Shown piece by piece: positions 10,801-19,644 of a stretch of DNA of 64,000 nucleotides (positions are counted from its first letter, which is position 1; every line of letters starts with the position of its first letter). A program made the translations under genes and the position numbers. Source of the DNA: Opisthocomus hoazin (lineage: Eukaryota > Chordata > Aves > Opisthocomiformes > Opisthocomidae); contig NC_134433.1 of the NCBI RefSeq assembly GCF_030867145.1, positions 10,181,216-10,245,215 of the forward strand. The letters are read 5' to 3'. The notes beneath the pieces were generated by a model. That model was not told where the DNA came from. It saw nothing but the letters and a program-made list of their open reading frames with translations, and did no database searches.

Positions 10801-11669
10801 CCAGCCCCGTCAAGGTCTCTGCCCGCTCCCCGCACCGGGATGCCCGGGGAGACTCACAGAGCTGGAAAAGCTCCCGGGTAGGGAGCTGTGGAGCCCTGGG
10901 ACGGGGCCAACCGCCCTCACCCCGAAATTCCTCTGGCCAGACTGCGAAACAGGACGGCAGCGTGAACCCCCCCATCAAACCCAGCCCGGCCGTCTGCCGA
11001 CCTCCCACCCCTCCAGCCCGTTTTGCAGATGGGTGCAAGGGCTGTGCTGCGGGAGGGGGTCCCCAGGGCCCCCGGGGGTGCCACCCAGCCCCACGTCCCC
11101 AGGCTAGGGGTGCTGAGGGTCCTGGGGTGCCAGCAGATGTACCGGGGGGAGGCTGCAGCCCCAGCGGGGGGTGCGAGGGGCTCCGGGGGTGCTGGGGGCA
11201 CACGCAGCCCCCCGGCTATGACCGGGTGGTGGAGGAGCTCTCCCGTGGGCGGCAGCCCCTGCGCCCCGCGGGGCTGGGGAGCCGGGTCCCCAAAACACCC
11301 CCGCGAGCCGCCCCGCAGCCCACCACCCTCCCGGCCGGGGGAGAGCCGGAGGGGCCGGGAGTGGGGGACCAGAGCCCGCGGGGACCCAGGGCCAGCAATG
11401 TCCCCAAGCCCCGTCGGTGCCTGAAGAAACCCGAGCGGGTGCCCTCCATCTATAAGCTGAAGCTGCGGCCCAAGACGCGTCCCCGGAGGGACCACCGGCC
11501 AGGCAAGCGACCCTCACGTATCCCCACCCCGCTGGGGCAGCGTCCGCTCCCCCCCCGGGGCCAGCATCGCTCCCCGGGACCCCCCCGGCACCCCCAGCCC
11601 AGGGCCAAGCCCTCGCCAGCCGACAGTGGTGCCTGGCTGACCGAGGATGACGAGGAGGTGTGGGTCTGA
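7476..11669 (+). CDS. GAS2L2: GAS2L2, growth-arrest-specific 2-like protein 2 (spliced, six coding exons)
   Basis: GAS2L2 bridges actin filaments (CH domain) and microtubules (GAR domain), binds EB proteins, and is needed for motile-cilium orientation in mammals (family knowledge). Exons read here are 7476-7833, 8499-8737, 8862-8969, 9562-9658, 10021-10283 and 10466-11669. The predicted protein is about 755 residues; human is about 880. In order it has a short N-terminus ([14 protein letters not shown]), a CH domain (about 20-150), the GAR domain (about 200-267, CTCPVQF to CRCTSL), a low-complexity Pro/Arg/Ser tail, the conserved [11 protein letters not shown] block, an SRIP motif (residues 705-708, EB1-type SxIP) and a C-terminus of acidic residues then VWV. 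Exon 5 as given carries an apparent 1-nt frameshift in a C-run (see findings), so a naive join breaks. The start is the first ATG that keeps the SIRP..SSEQYL block and lies 12 bp after the acceptor. Confidence 0.94.
7834..8498 (+). other. GAS2L2: GAS2L2 intron 1
   Basis: A 665-bp intron with canonical GT...AG ends (GTAGGG to TGCCCCAG). No other element is seen. Confidence 0.9.
8499..8737 (+). CDS. GAS2L2: GAS2L2 coding exon 2 (rest of CH domain and linker)
   Basis: The frame reads [20 protein letters not shown], then [20 protein letters not shown], then an acidic [16 protein letters not shown] linker. It ends HNLDQM at the donor ATG|GTACGG. The exon is 239 nt and returns the frame to phase 0. 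Confidence 0.95.
8758..8805. repeat. GATGGG/GATGGA hexanucleotide microsatellite
   Basis: An imperfect GATGGG/GATGGA run lies within the 124-bp GAS2L2 intron 2 (8738-8861), starting about 20 nt after the donor. It takes up over a third of this short intron. Confidence 0.85.
8862..8969 (+). CDS. GAS2L2: GAS2L2 coding exon 3 (GAR domain, first half)
   Basis: Bounded by CCCTCAG|GTC and GTCCGG|GTGAGT; 36 codons in phase 0. The reading [20 protein letters not shown] then [16 protein letters not shown] is the hallmark first half of the GAS2-related (GAR) microtubule-binding domain. Confidence 0.96.
8970..9561 (+). other. GAS2L2: GAS2L2 intron 3
   Basis: A 592-bp intron, GTGAGT to CCGCGCAG. No repeat or other gene is recognised. 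Confidence 0.9.
9562..9658 (+). CDS. GAS2L2: GAS2L2 coding exon 4 (GAR domain, second half)
   Basis: The reading [20 protein letters not shown] then [12 protein letters not shown] completes the GAR domain; the [10 protein letters not shown] motif is diagnostic. The exon ends CTCG|GTGAGT in phase 1. Confidence 0.96.
9659..10020 (+). other. GAS2L2: GAS2L2 intron 4, with a G-quadruplex-prone tract at 9703-9734
   Basis: A 362-bp intron. About 45 nt after the donor, four long G runs (about 7, 8, 5 and 9 G) are separated by single T residues on the transcribed-sense strand. This is an almost ideal G4-forming pattern. The intron ends TTTTCCCACAG. Confidence 0.88.
10021..10283 (+). CDS. GAS2L2: GAS2L2 coding exon 5, with apparent 1-nt frameshift
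   Basis: After CCCACAG the frame gives [20 protein letters not shown] and then [15 protein letters not shown], both matching the GAS2L2 family. Past about 10165 the same frame becomes unlike the family. The +1 frame then reads [20 protein letters not shown] and reaches the CAG|GTAAGC donor in phase 2. That phase fits the acceptor at 10465 exactly. The likely site of the shift is the C7 run at 10172-10178 or the C10 run at 10188-10197. Confidence 0.85.
10284..10465 (+). other. GAS2L2: GAS2L2 intron 5, with a C23 run
   Basis: The donor CAG|GTAAGC and the acceptor TCTCTCTTCTTGCAG|G are both strong, giving a 182-bp intron. A run of 23 C at 10426-10448 is part of the pyrimidine tract. No stop occurs in the frame that crosses it, so it is easily misread as coding. 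Confidence 0.82.
10466..11669 (+). CDS. GAS2L2: GAS2L2 terminal coding exon (Pro/Arg-rich tail, SxIP)
   Basis: This exon codes for about 400 residues. The first G completes an Arg codon, then [12 protein letters not shown]. The tail is basic and proline/serine-rich and ends with the strongly conserved [20 protein letters not shown] and [14 protein letters not shown] at 11514-11525 fits the SxIP motif that binds EB1-family plus-end proteins. The stop TGA follows acidic residues and VWV. Other frames stay open for hundreds of codons because the exon is GC-rich and stop-poor. Confidence 0.92.
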
Positions 11670-13270
11670 GCCCCCTCTCCGGGTTTTGGAGGGGACAGAC
11701 CCCTCGCTCGTCCGAAGGTGGGAGCGATGCTGAGCCCGGAGCTGCGGTGCCCGCGGGCAGCGAGATGGATTTGCTCCCGGGGGTCCCCAGAGGTCTCCCC
11801 CTTGCTCTTCAGACCTGCACCCCCCATCCCAATGGGGTTTTTTTTTGGACTGGTAATTCTCCTCCTAAACAGGCCCTCTTGTACTGGTTTGAGTGGAAAA
11901 ATCCAGCCCCAAATTAAGGGAATGGGGCACCTTCTGCAGGGAAAAGGGGGGTAGCCGGCCCCTGTAGTGTCGCCCCAAAGCAGGGACACCCCGCACATGG
12001 CATCCAAGCGTGCAAACCATCTTGTACCTCAGTCTTCCCGGTCTGTATAATGGGACTAATGATCCTCGTGTCTCACAGCAGCAAGAGCCTTAATGAGCGT
12101 TTGGGTCGCTCAGTTCAGGGGGTGGGGGGGGGGTCACAGGAGGCGACCCTTGCTGAGCCCCACAGGCTTCCTCGTGGGAGACACAGGGGGGCCGGTGGGC
12201 ACCTCGGTCAGGGTGGTGGCTGTCACCAAGGCTTGTTGCAGTCACTGCTGCCCTCCCAATCCTGCAGCCACGGCCCTGGCAATGCTGTTTGTGCAATAGA
12301 GATGTACCAAAGCTCTTCTGTTTTGGCTTCATTTCTGTGTGGGTGGGGAGGGAGAGAGGATAATCCCGATAGCGAGGGGCGGGGGTCACAGCTGGTGGAG
12401 GGAATTCATGCTGCTGGTCTGCTGCCTCTGTGCACAGCAAACGTCCCTCTGGGAACCCCACGGGGCCCAGAAGAGCCCCATCTTCCCAGAGAGGATGAAG
12501 CCAGACCCACATTCCCGCAGAGGAGCCCCAAGGGCGAGCACCAGAGCCCTGCAGATGCAAACCCTGGGTCCAAAAATATCCCTTTTGTAGAGGAGAAACA
12601 ATCTCCCCCACCCTCGACCGCTGCCTCCCGCAGAAGGGCTGCGAGAGCGGCAGCAGGGCGGCGAGCAGTCTGGCACCGCAAGCAAAGAGCAGCGAGACGG
12701 GTGCAGAACAAGGGGGGACAGACCTGATTTTTAATTCGATTTCAAAGAAGTAGGTGCAGGGTGTTACAGGTGGTGTAGACACCTGGGGAATCTCCAACAA
12801 GAAGTCCAGAGGGGAAAGGAAAGCCAAGTCCAGGCAACCAGGACGCTCGGTGGGACAGGAGGAGGAGGAGGAGAGGGAAGCATCCTCACCGGGGCTGGAC
12901 CAAACCCAGGCATCGCCTCCTGCGGTGCCATTTGCAAAGGGGCACAAACCCGGCACTGCCATGGGGACATCCTCAGCCTCTCCCAGGCTCGGGAGCAGGT
13001 TGCTTTTGGCAGGACCAGGGTGGTGTTGGGTGAGCAGTAAGCTTTTGTACGAAGGGTGTGAGTAGGGGCAAGGCGCGGGTTGGATGCAGCTGCTGCTGTG
13101 CTCCTGGCTGCTCTGGTCCCCCGAGCCTGGCCGCACGCCGGACCCCCTGCCCCGGCTTCCCTGCCCGCACCCGCCGGTACCACCGCCTGCCCCCTCCTGA
13201 GCTCTCGGGATAGCAGCTCTTTGTAGCCCTCTTTTTTCTTGGGAGCTGGGAAATGCCGTCGAAGCAGTGA
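11670..13270 (+). other. Downstream of GAS2L2: 3'UTR and convergent intergenic DNA
   Basis: No canonical + strand AATAAA occurs close to the GAS2L2 stop; the first lies at 13572. A worn MIR-like fragment sits at 12028-12070. A 396-codon open frame on the minus strand (12090-13280) has no recognisable domain. The segment may hold the distal part of the convergent RASL10B 3'UTR. Confidence 0.4.
12028..12070 (+). repeat. Degenerate MIR-like SINE fragment
   Basis: TACCTCAGTCTTCCCGGTCT followed by GTATAATGGGACTAATGATC resembles the SINE 3' segment 'cctcagtttccccatctgtaaaatggg'. The assignment was made by eye only. Confidence 0.45.
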
Positions 13271-13479
13271 GAGTTATCATTACTAATATAATTTTCTCTG
13301 TCTATAAAGTACAATAGAATATAACAATTATATTTATAACCTTTTTTCTTCCAAAATACTAAATAGATGCTATAAAAACCTGTAACTAATTGTGCTATAA
13401 ACTGCAGGCTACAGGGTTATAACAAACAATGTATTGGCTTAGTCGTTGATATGTGTACGTCGGAGCACTTTATAAATGC

Positions 13480-13485
13480 TTTATT
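13480..13485 (-). terminator. RASL10B: Candidate RASL10B poly(A) signal
   Basis: TTTATT on the + strand is AATAAA on the minus strand, about 2 kb after the RASL10B stop. It lies at the edge of an AT-rich island. An ATTAAA on the minus strand at 12730-12735 is a more distal alternative. Confidence 0.35.
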
Positions 13486-15471
13486 ATTAGCATTTACCAG
13501 GGAGTTTCCTTCTCAAACAATTTGAGGGGATAAAGCTAGCCAGAGACCGATAACGTGGGCTCACACGTGTTAATAAACCCTGACGAGAGGAGGCTGGAGG
13601 GCCCGGCAGGTTTGCCTTGAAGGCGAGGGGTGGAAATGAGTGCCGCTGCCCTTCCCCAGCCAGGGCTCTCGCAGCCACCTGAGGTGGACCCCATGTCCCC
13701 CCCCGTCACTTTGCTCTTTTTTTTTTTTCCTTTTTTCTCTTTTTTTTTTTTGGAGCAAGAGGAATGGAGTTGGTTCCCAAAGCGGTTGCTGGGGGTGGGA
13801 AGAGAGGAGCACAATGACCCCCCTGCAGCCCCACAGCGTGGACAGGCAGCAGGGACAGGGCGGTGAAGTGCATGGTGCCGGAGCTCAGCCGGACCTGCTC
13901 TGAACAGAAAGCGTTACCGAGAGCACAGCGGTGCTGCCGCCGATGGAAACCTGCCCGTGGGCCAAGGCATGGACTGGTGTCCTTTTGCTTCACTGCCCAG
14001 AGCAGCACTGCACACCTGCGTCCCCTCGAACACCCGCACCCCCTCGCTACACCAGAAATCACTGAGGTGGTTTCACTGGAGGATGGACCAGCCTCAGATC
14101 CTGCCTCAGGGGATGAGGATGGCATTTCCCCATGTCTCCTAGGGACCCACCAAGAAGGAGGAACAGTGACCCCCTCGGCCTCTCGCTCGCCCCTCGCCGG
14201 CACACCGCCCTGACACCCTTTCCAGATGTGGGCTGCGCTTTGCCACCTGCCCTGCAGGACAAGACACAGGTGAGCCACAAGCCCGGTGTGAGAACAAGAT
14301 AAAAATTTTTAAAAAGAATCGGGAAAAGAAAAAAATTAATGGAGGGCTCACTTTCCTATTAGGGATACACAGAGAGGAAAAAAAAGAAATACAACTGGAA
14401 ATGCAACTCCAGCTCCCTATTGCTTTGGAGGCTGCCTTCGCACCGCCGCCGTCCTGCGTGGGTGGAGGCCAGTGTCACCGGGGAAAGCCCACCGAGGGTC
14501 AGGCCCACCTCGCGGCACCGCTGGCAGGGTGCGATGGCAGGCGGGGGCTGCCTGCCCTCCCCGGGGACGCCGGGGGGTTGGGTTGGAGCCGTGCAAAGCC
14601 GGTCGCCTGCTGAGCCCGGGACGAGAGGTAGCGGAGGGGTGACCTGCCCGGCAAGGAGAATTTCGAAATTATTTGGTGTTCGACAGGCTGGTGGGGGAGG
14701 GGAAGCGTTCCTTGGCTGAACCGAGGCAGAAGGGGCTTTCGAACCATCACCCGTCACCCTGCGGAGATGTAAGGGACAGGATGGGGGCTTAATTTTTTCC
14801 CCCCCCTGTTTTGTTGCTTTCATCCAGAAATTCCGCCTGGAGAGCCGGCCCAACTGAGCCAAAAGCGAGCCCGTGTAACCTAACCTTTTGCCAGAGGCTG
14901 CTCTGCCCTCCAAGGAGAGAAGCCCCAGCTCCACAGGGAGGAAAAGGGGACCCCCGGCTCCACCCTGCCCTGGGGACAGAGCCACGCCCAGCGCATCGGG
15001 CCACAGGCACCGGCAGTTTCCTTCCAGGGTGCAGACGATGGCAGGCAGCAGCAAGCGTTGCCCCTGCGACGCCGGGACAGGAGCCGGCAAAGACGGACCC
15101 GACAGCCAACCTCTGGGCACCCTCCGAGGCGTCTCCTCCACCCCCCTGGTTCCACGCAGCGGTTCAGGCGTGGCAGGGACACAGCCCCCCCGGGACCCCT
15201 CACCCCTTGCTACCTCCTGGCAGCCCGGCCGCCCTCCTGCTCTGACCGGCCGGTGGCCACCGCATCGCCCTGCCCAGCACTGCCCAAGGTGCACCATCCA
15301 CAAACGTCACGGCAGGGTGCCAGCGCCGGCGGGGAAGCAAACCCCGAGGCGTCTCGGGCACAGCTCCCACCGCGGCATCACCTCGGCAGAGAGCGGTGAT
15401 GCCAGCGCTCAGCGGGGAGCCGCGGTCCCCAAGGACGGGTGGCCGCGAGGTCCGTCGGGGCAGGGGGAGGC
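13486..15471 (-). other. RASL10B: Probable RASL10B 3'UTR
   Basis: Non-coding DNA after the RASL10B stop. It includes A/G-rich runs on the minus strand opposite the T-rich tracts at 13718-13753, and no recognisable ORF. Its extent is inferred from the poly(A) hexamer only. Confidence 0.4.
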
Positions 15472-15742
15472 TCACATGATGGTGCATCGGTTCCTGCGCA
15501 GGGCACCCTGGAAGCGGATGGTGGTGTGGACGTGCTTGCAGCGGGCGCAGCCCACGCTCTTCAGGAGCTCGCTGAAGAGCAGCAGGATGTGCCAGTTGTA
15601 CTTGGCCGAGCACTCAATGTAGCCGCACTTCCACGTCTTCTTCACCAGGTTGGACACGTTCCAGCGCGGGATCACCCGGCCCCGCTGCAGGTCCCGCTTG
15701 TTGCCCACGATGATGATGGGCGTCTCCGAAGTGCCGATGACC
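15472..15742 (-). CDS. RASL10B: RASL10B coding exon 3 (G4, G5, CAAX) with stop
   Basis: The acceptor CCCCAG|G begins the exon and its first base completes Arg114. It reads [20 protein letters not shown] through [20 protein letters not shown] to [14 protein letters not shown] and TGA. NKxD and SAK nucleotide-binding motifs and the prenylation box are all present. Confidence 0.96.
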
Positions 15743-18700
15743 CTGGGGAGGGCGGGTCGTGAGGGAAGACAGAAGGAGTCAGGGCACAGCGCAACGACCG
15801 ACCGGCCTGCAGACCCCAACCCGCCCCAAACCGGCTCTTGGCTTTCATAGAATCATAGAATCACTAAGGTCGGAAAAGACCTCTAAGATAATCAAGTCCA
15901 GCCATCAACCCAACACCACCATGTCTGCTAAACCATGACCTGAAGTGCCTTATCCACACCTTTTTTGAACACCTCCAGGTATGGTGACTCCACCACCTCC
16001 CTGGGCAGCCTGACTGCTCTTTCAGTAAAGAAATTTTTCCTAATATCCAGTCTAAACCTCCCCTGACACAACTTGAGGCCGTTGCCTCTCGTCCTATCGC
16101 TGGTTACTTGGCGGAAGAGACCAACACCCGCCTCACTACACCCTCCTTTCAGGTAGATGTAGAGAGCAATAAGGTCTCCCCTCAGCCTCCTCTTCTCCAG
16201 ACTAAACAGTCCCAGCTCCCTCAGCTGCTCCTCATCAGACTTGTTCTCCAGAGCCTTCACCATCACTTTGGCTTGCCAAGAGGGACGCGTCTCCTCTTGG
16301 CCTGTCCCCTTGTCCCTCTTCGTGGCCAGCCACCCACCGTGCCAGCCCCAGTTGCCTTCCCAGGGATGGCTGCCCTCACCCGCAGGGGATATCTGCCCGG
16401 GGTCCTGCTCCTTCTCCTGCCCTCAGGTTTGGTTTTGTTTTTGCTTTTGGGCTTCCAGCCCTTCAAAGGAGCTTTGCCCCAGTCTTTATTGTCTCATCTC
16501 CAATGTCAAGAGCAGGAGAGCGCTGGGGCGAGCCGTGCCGCCCCACCGGGAGCCGCGGGGTGTTGCATCCTCTGGAGAAGCGGTCCCTACCTTGTTTCCA
16601 GGATCTGCTGGCGGATGGTTTTGATGTACTCGAAGCTGTCAAAGCAACAGATGTCATAGACCAGGATGTAGGCATGGACGCTCCGGAGCCCCCTGCAACA
16701 CACGTCCGCCCACTCCTGCAAGGTGCAGAGAGGGATCAATCCTGGCTCGGCCCCGTCGCCGTGCCCGGGGGATGCCCCGCACTGCTTTGGGGCCGGGCAC
16801 ACCAAGGAGCAGGTAGCAAGGGGTCTGCATCCTCTCCAGCCCCGACACCCAGCACCCAGCTCCCCTCTCCTCTGCCCTCACCCATCCCTGTGACGGCTGC
16901 GTCTGCCCCCCCGCAGTCCTTCAGCCACCCCCCATCTCCGGAGATCCCTTATCCCCCTCGTTAACCCAGGGGAGATAACGGGATTTGTCAGCCCCAATTC
17001 CTCTCCCGAGTGAGGATCACAGCCTGCACAGTGGCCCAGAGGTGAGCTGGGAGCGGGGCTGAATGCAACCCTCTGCACAGGATGTCAAAGTTTCATCCTC
17101 CAAAGCTGCTAATTAGGTGTGTTAATTAGTGATGCCCCCTGGTTTTCAGGCAGGGCAGCTGAGGAGGATGCTGAGGGCTGAGCGAGTCCGTCCGCGTCCC
17201 CGTGGGGCTGGGGGCAATGGCCCAGCAGCTCTGTGGGTCGGAGGGGGAAGGTGATGGCAGGGGATGGAGGGGACCTGGGGATGGGAGCGGAGCAGCAGCT
17301 CCTGGGGGGAGTCTGTGAGACCGAGATGGGAGCCAGGGCAGAGGCAGTCAGGGGTGGCCTCTCCACAGCCAAAATTTGGAGCTGTAAGAAATGCATATTG
17401 TTAGGAAAGCTTTGGGTTTCCCAGAATAACAGGATTTTTTTTTTTTCAGTGCTATATGTGTGAAAATCTGCCCCACTTCCAGCCAGTTTCCCAGCCCAGC
17501 AGTGCTCCTGGGCAAGGGCAGCCCGTGCAGGCAGCACCGCACACCCTCGCGAGCACCACTGGAGAGGAGGAAGATGCACCAAGGAGGAGAGGCATCACTT
17601 CTCCCCGAGCAAACCTCTTCAGTACCGTGAATCATCCCTTTCTGAGTTCATCATCGGAATGAGGGAATACGAGAAGGCCTAGGACGGAAGGGAACTGGGA
17701 GCAGGGAAGTCCTGGGGTGTGGGCTGGTCTCCATCGCAGCCCACTGCACGGGAAGGAGCTGGGAGCGAGCGGCACGACAAGGCCCTCTCCCATCCACGGA
17801 GGGAGACGGTGTGTAGCTCCTCGGGATCCGAGAGCCACGGGCAGATGAAGCAGCAGCGTCTCAGGTTCCTCTGAGTCCTGATATTCCTGGGAGGTTCATA
17901 AATCGCAGCCATTTCGCCACGCTGGGGTGCAGCTCGCTCCAGCCCCACGACGTCAGGATGGTTTTCTCCGCGCAGGGCAGGTTTCCCGGGATGCTTGGGG
18001 CTGGGGGAGGGTCGTGCCGCGCATCCCGCCTGGCCCCGTGCGGAAGCGGGACGTCGGGCAGCCACCGGCTCCCACTCCTCTCCTAGGACATCGCGTCGGG
18101 GGTGTTGGTCCCGGGCACGGAGCAGAGCCCGGCGATGCTTCCCAGAAGGCAGAGCCGCGTCCTCCACCGCAGTCCTCTCCTTTCCCCTCGGAGCCATCCC
18201 TCTGAGCATCCTCTCTTCCCTGGAAACCTCCATCTGTTCCCACCGGCCGCCTCCTCTTGAGCGCGGCGAGGCAGGGAGTTAATCGAGTGCGTTAGCATCA
18301 GCTGCCGTGTCAATAAATTACCCTCTGCTATTTCGGGCTGTCTCTCGCGCTGACCTTTCTTTCCCCACACACGCCGATTAATTTTTAAACCTCCTCCTCG
18401 CCCCCGGAGCGCTCACTTCGCGTCACGCCTGACGGCTCAGGGGACACTTGGAGCACTACGAGGCCCCGATAACCCCGTCCCCATCACGCACAGGAGCAAT
18501 GTAATTATATTGATTAAAAATATAAGAGACCCCAGCTCCTCCCAAGGTGCTGCCACCGGTGGCATTGCCCTCCGGCACGGCTGCGGCCACGGCTGGGCAC
18601 CTCCAGCTCTTTTCCCCTCAGCACTGGCACAACCTGTGCCCCTGGGACAGAGCCATTGCACGAGCTTAAAATCCCCTTTTTCCCCATTAAAACCCCCTGA

Positions 18701-19527
18701 AGTTGTCAGTGCTGAGGGCAAGGTTTTCCAACCCCCCCAGTGCCTTTTGGGGCTGTTTCGGTGGGCTCGGCGCTCCGGGGACCAGCCCGGGCAATGCTGG
18801 GGGGTGACGGCCACCCCGGGAGGGGATGAGCAGCCCCGCTCCGCCTGGCTCGGGCAGTGGGTGCGTCGGGGTCCGGCTCTCCAGAAATCCCTGGTTTTCA
18901 CCCGAATGCTCTGGCCGCCTTCCCCTAGCCCTTCTCTGGCGTCGGCTCTGACAGCGATGCAACTGGATCCCAGTGCTCCCCCATCCACCGCCCGGCTGGA
19001 GACCCGGCAGGGCCGCGGGCATTGCCGGAGCCGCGGTCCTTGAAGCAGGACACCGTCCCTCCCATATTTGCCATCATTTTAAGTGGATAAAACTGCAAAA
19101 GACGCTTGATCTTAGGCCTGCTCAGCCAGCAGCCGTGAGGACACGATCCCTTGCATCAGCTTTTCAGCAAGCAAACCCCGACATGGAGGGAGACGCATCC
19201 CCTGAAGAGGAGGAACCGGGACCCCACAGCATTGTACAGCGAAACCCCACCGCTGTCACCCGAGACCCCCACCGTGGGGGTCCCATCGCACCGAGCAGGG
19301 TGCTCCCCTACCTGCAGGGTGTTGACGGGGAAGGTGGTGATGGGGGGAAAGTCCATGATCTGCAGGTCGTGGACGTGGCCGTTCATGACGACGGCGGGCA
19401 GGTAGACGCGGCGGGCCGTGGTGGGCACGCAGACCTCGCTGAACTCGTTGTAGAGGAACTGCCGGACTATGGCACTCTTGCCCACGCCCTGGGCTCCCAG
19501 CACGGCGATCTTGAACGTTGCCACCAT
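15472..19527 (-). CDS. RASL10B: RASL10B, Ras-like family 10 member B (spliced, complete CDS)
   Basis: The coding exons on the minus strand are 19527-19312, 16715-16591 and 15742-15472. They join to 203 codons plus stop, the known RASL10B length. It is an atypical Ras-family GTPase expected at membranes. Visible motifs are the P-loop GAQGVGKS (residues 11-18), PTTARR for switch I, NKRD (128-131, G4), ECSAK (157-161, G5) and a C-terminal CTIM CAAX box. Methionine as the last residue predicts farnesylation. The switch II motif is MDFPPI (58-63) instead of DTAGQ, so catalysis is probably unlike that of classical Ras. RASL10A is the nearest paralogue; the neighbours and the [15 protein letters not shown] and [20 protein letters not shown] blocks favour RASL10B. 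Confidence 0.96.
15743..16590 (-). other. RASL10B: RASL10B intron between coding exons 2 and 3
   Basis: An 848-bp intron, GTAGGG to CCCCAG on the minus strand. Half of it is one CR1 copy in the same orientation as the gene (15846-16267). Confidence 0.92.
15846..16267 (-). mobile_element. CR1 LINE, 5'-truncated, with ORF2 C-terminal remnant
   Basis: On the minus strand the element reads from the C-terminal part of the CR1 ORF2 into the 3'UTR and ends with GTGATTCTATGATTCTATG. The remnant frame contains [20 protein letters not shown], then [18 protein letters not shown], then [20 protein letters not shown], all typical of avian CR1. A few residues are missing between FFTER and RLPREV compared with the usual arrangement. 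It is about 420 bp and a dead fragment. Confidence 0.93.
16591..16715 (-). CDS. RASL10B: RASL10B coding exon 2
   Basis: The exon is 125 nt. After TTGCAG it reads [20 protein letters not shown] then [20 protein letters not shown]. It ends ACAAG|GTAGGG in phase 2. The YILVYD strand and following helix belong to the central part of the G domain. Confidence 0.96.
16716..19311 (-). other. RASL10B: RASL10B intron between coding exons 1 and 2
   Basis: This 2596-bp intron is bounded by GTAGGG and CCTTGCAG on the minus strand. It is GC-rich with chance open frames and a short poly-T at about 17437-17448. I see no second gene or transposon. Confidence 0.85.
19312..19527 (-). CDS. RASL10B: RASL10B coding exon 1 (start codon, P-loop)
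   Basis: ATG at 19527 opens [20 protein letters not shown], followed by [20 protein letters not shown] and [20 protein letters not shown], ending CTGCAG|GTAGGG. It has 72 codons. The GGCATGG start context is good. An acceptor-like CCTTGCAG at 19645-19647 suggests that the exon extends to 19644 as 5'UTR. Confidence 0.96.
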
Positions 19528-19644
19528 GCCGCCGCGCGCTGGCCGCTGCCCTGGTGCTGCGCCCGCCGCGCCGAGGCTGCATATTCCCGCGTGGGGGGCC
19601 TCAGCCCCATTCAGGATGCATTCCCCCTCCGGGCCAGCCCCTCA
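19528..19644 (-). other. RASL10B: Probable RASL10B 5'UTR part of coding exon 1
   Basis: On the minus strand GGCCTTGCAG at 19645-19654 is a plausible acceptor and leaves 117 nt of GC-rich leader. There are upstream ATGs out of frame with the main start. Inferred from splice consensus only. Confidence 0.45.

Noticed and set aside
10022-11203. 393-codon minus-strand open frame opposite GAS2L2
   Set aside because: Shadow of the proline-rich GAS2L2 tail; the + strand frame has family-specific motifs and splice sites.
15928-16266. 112-codon minus-strand frame as a host gene
   Set aside because: It is the C-terminal remnant of CR1 ORF2 within the truncated LINE.
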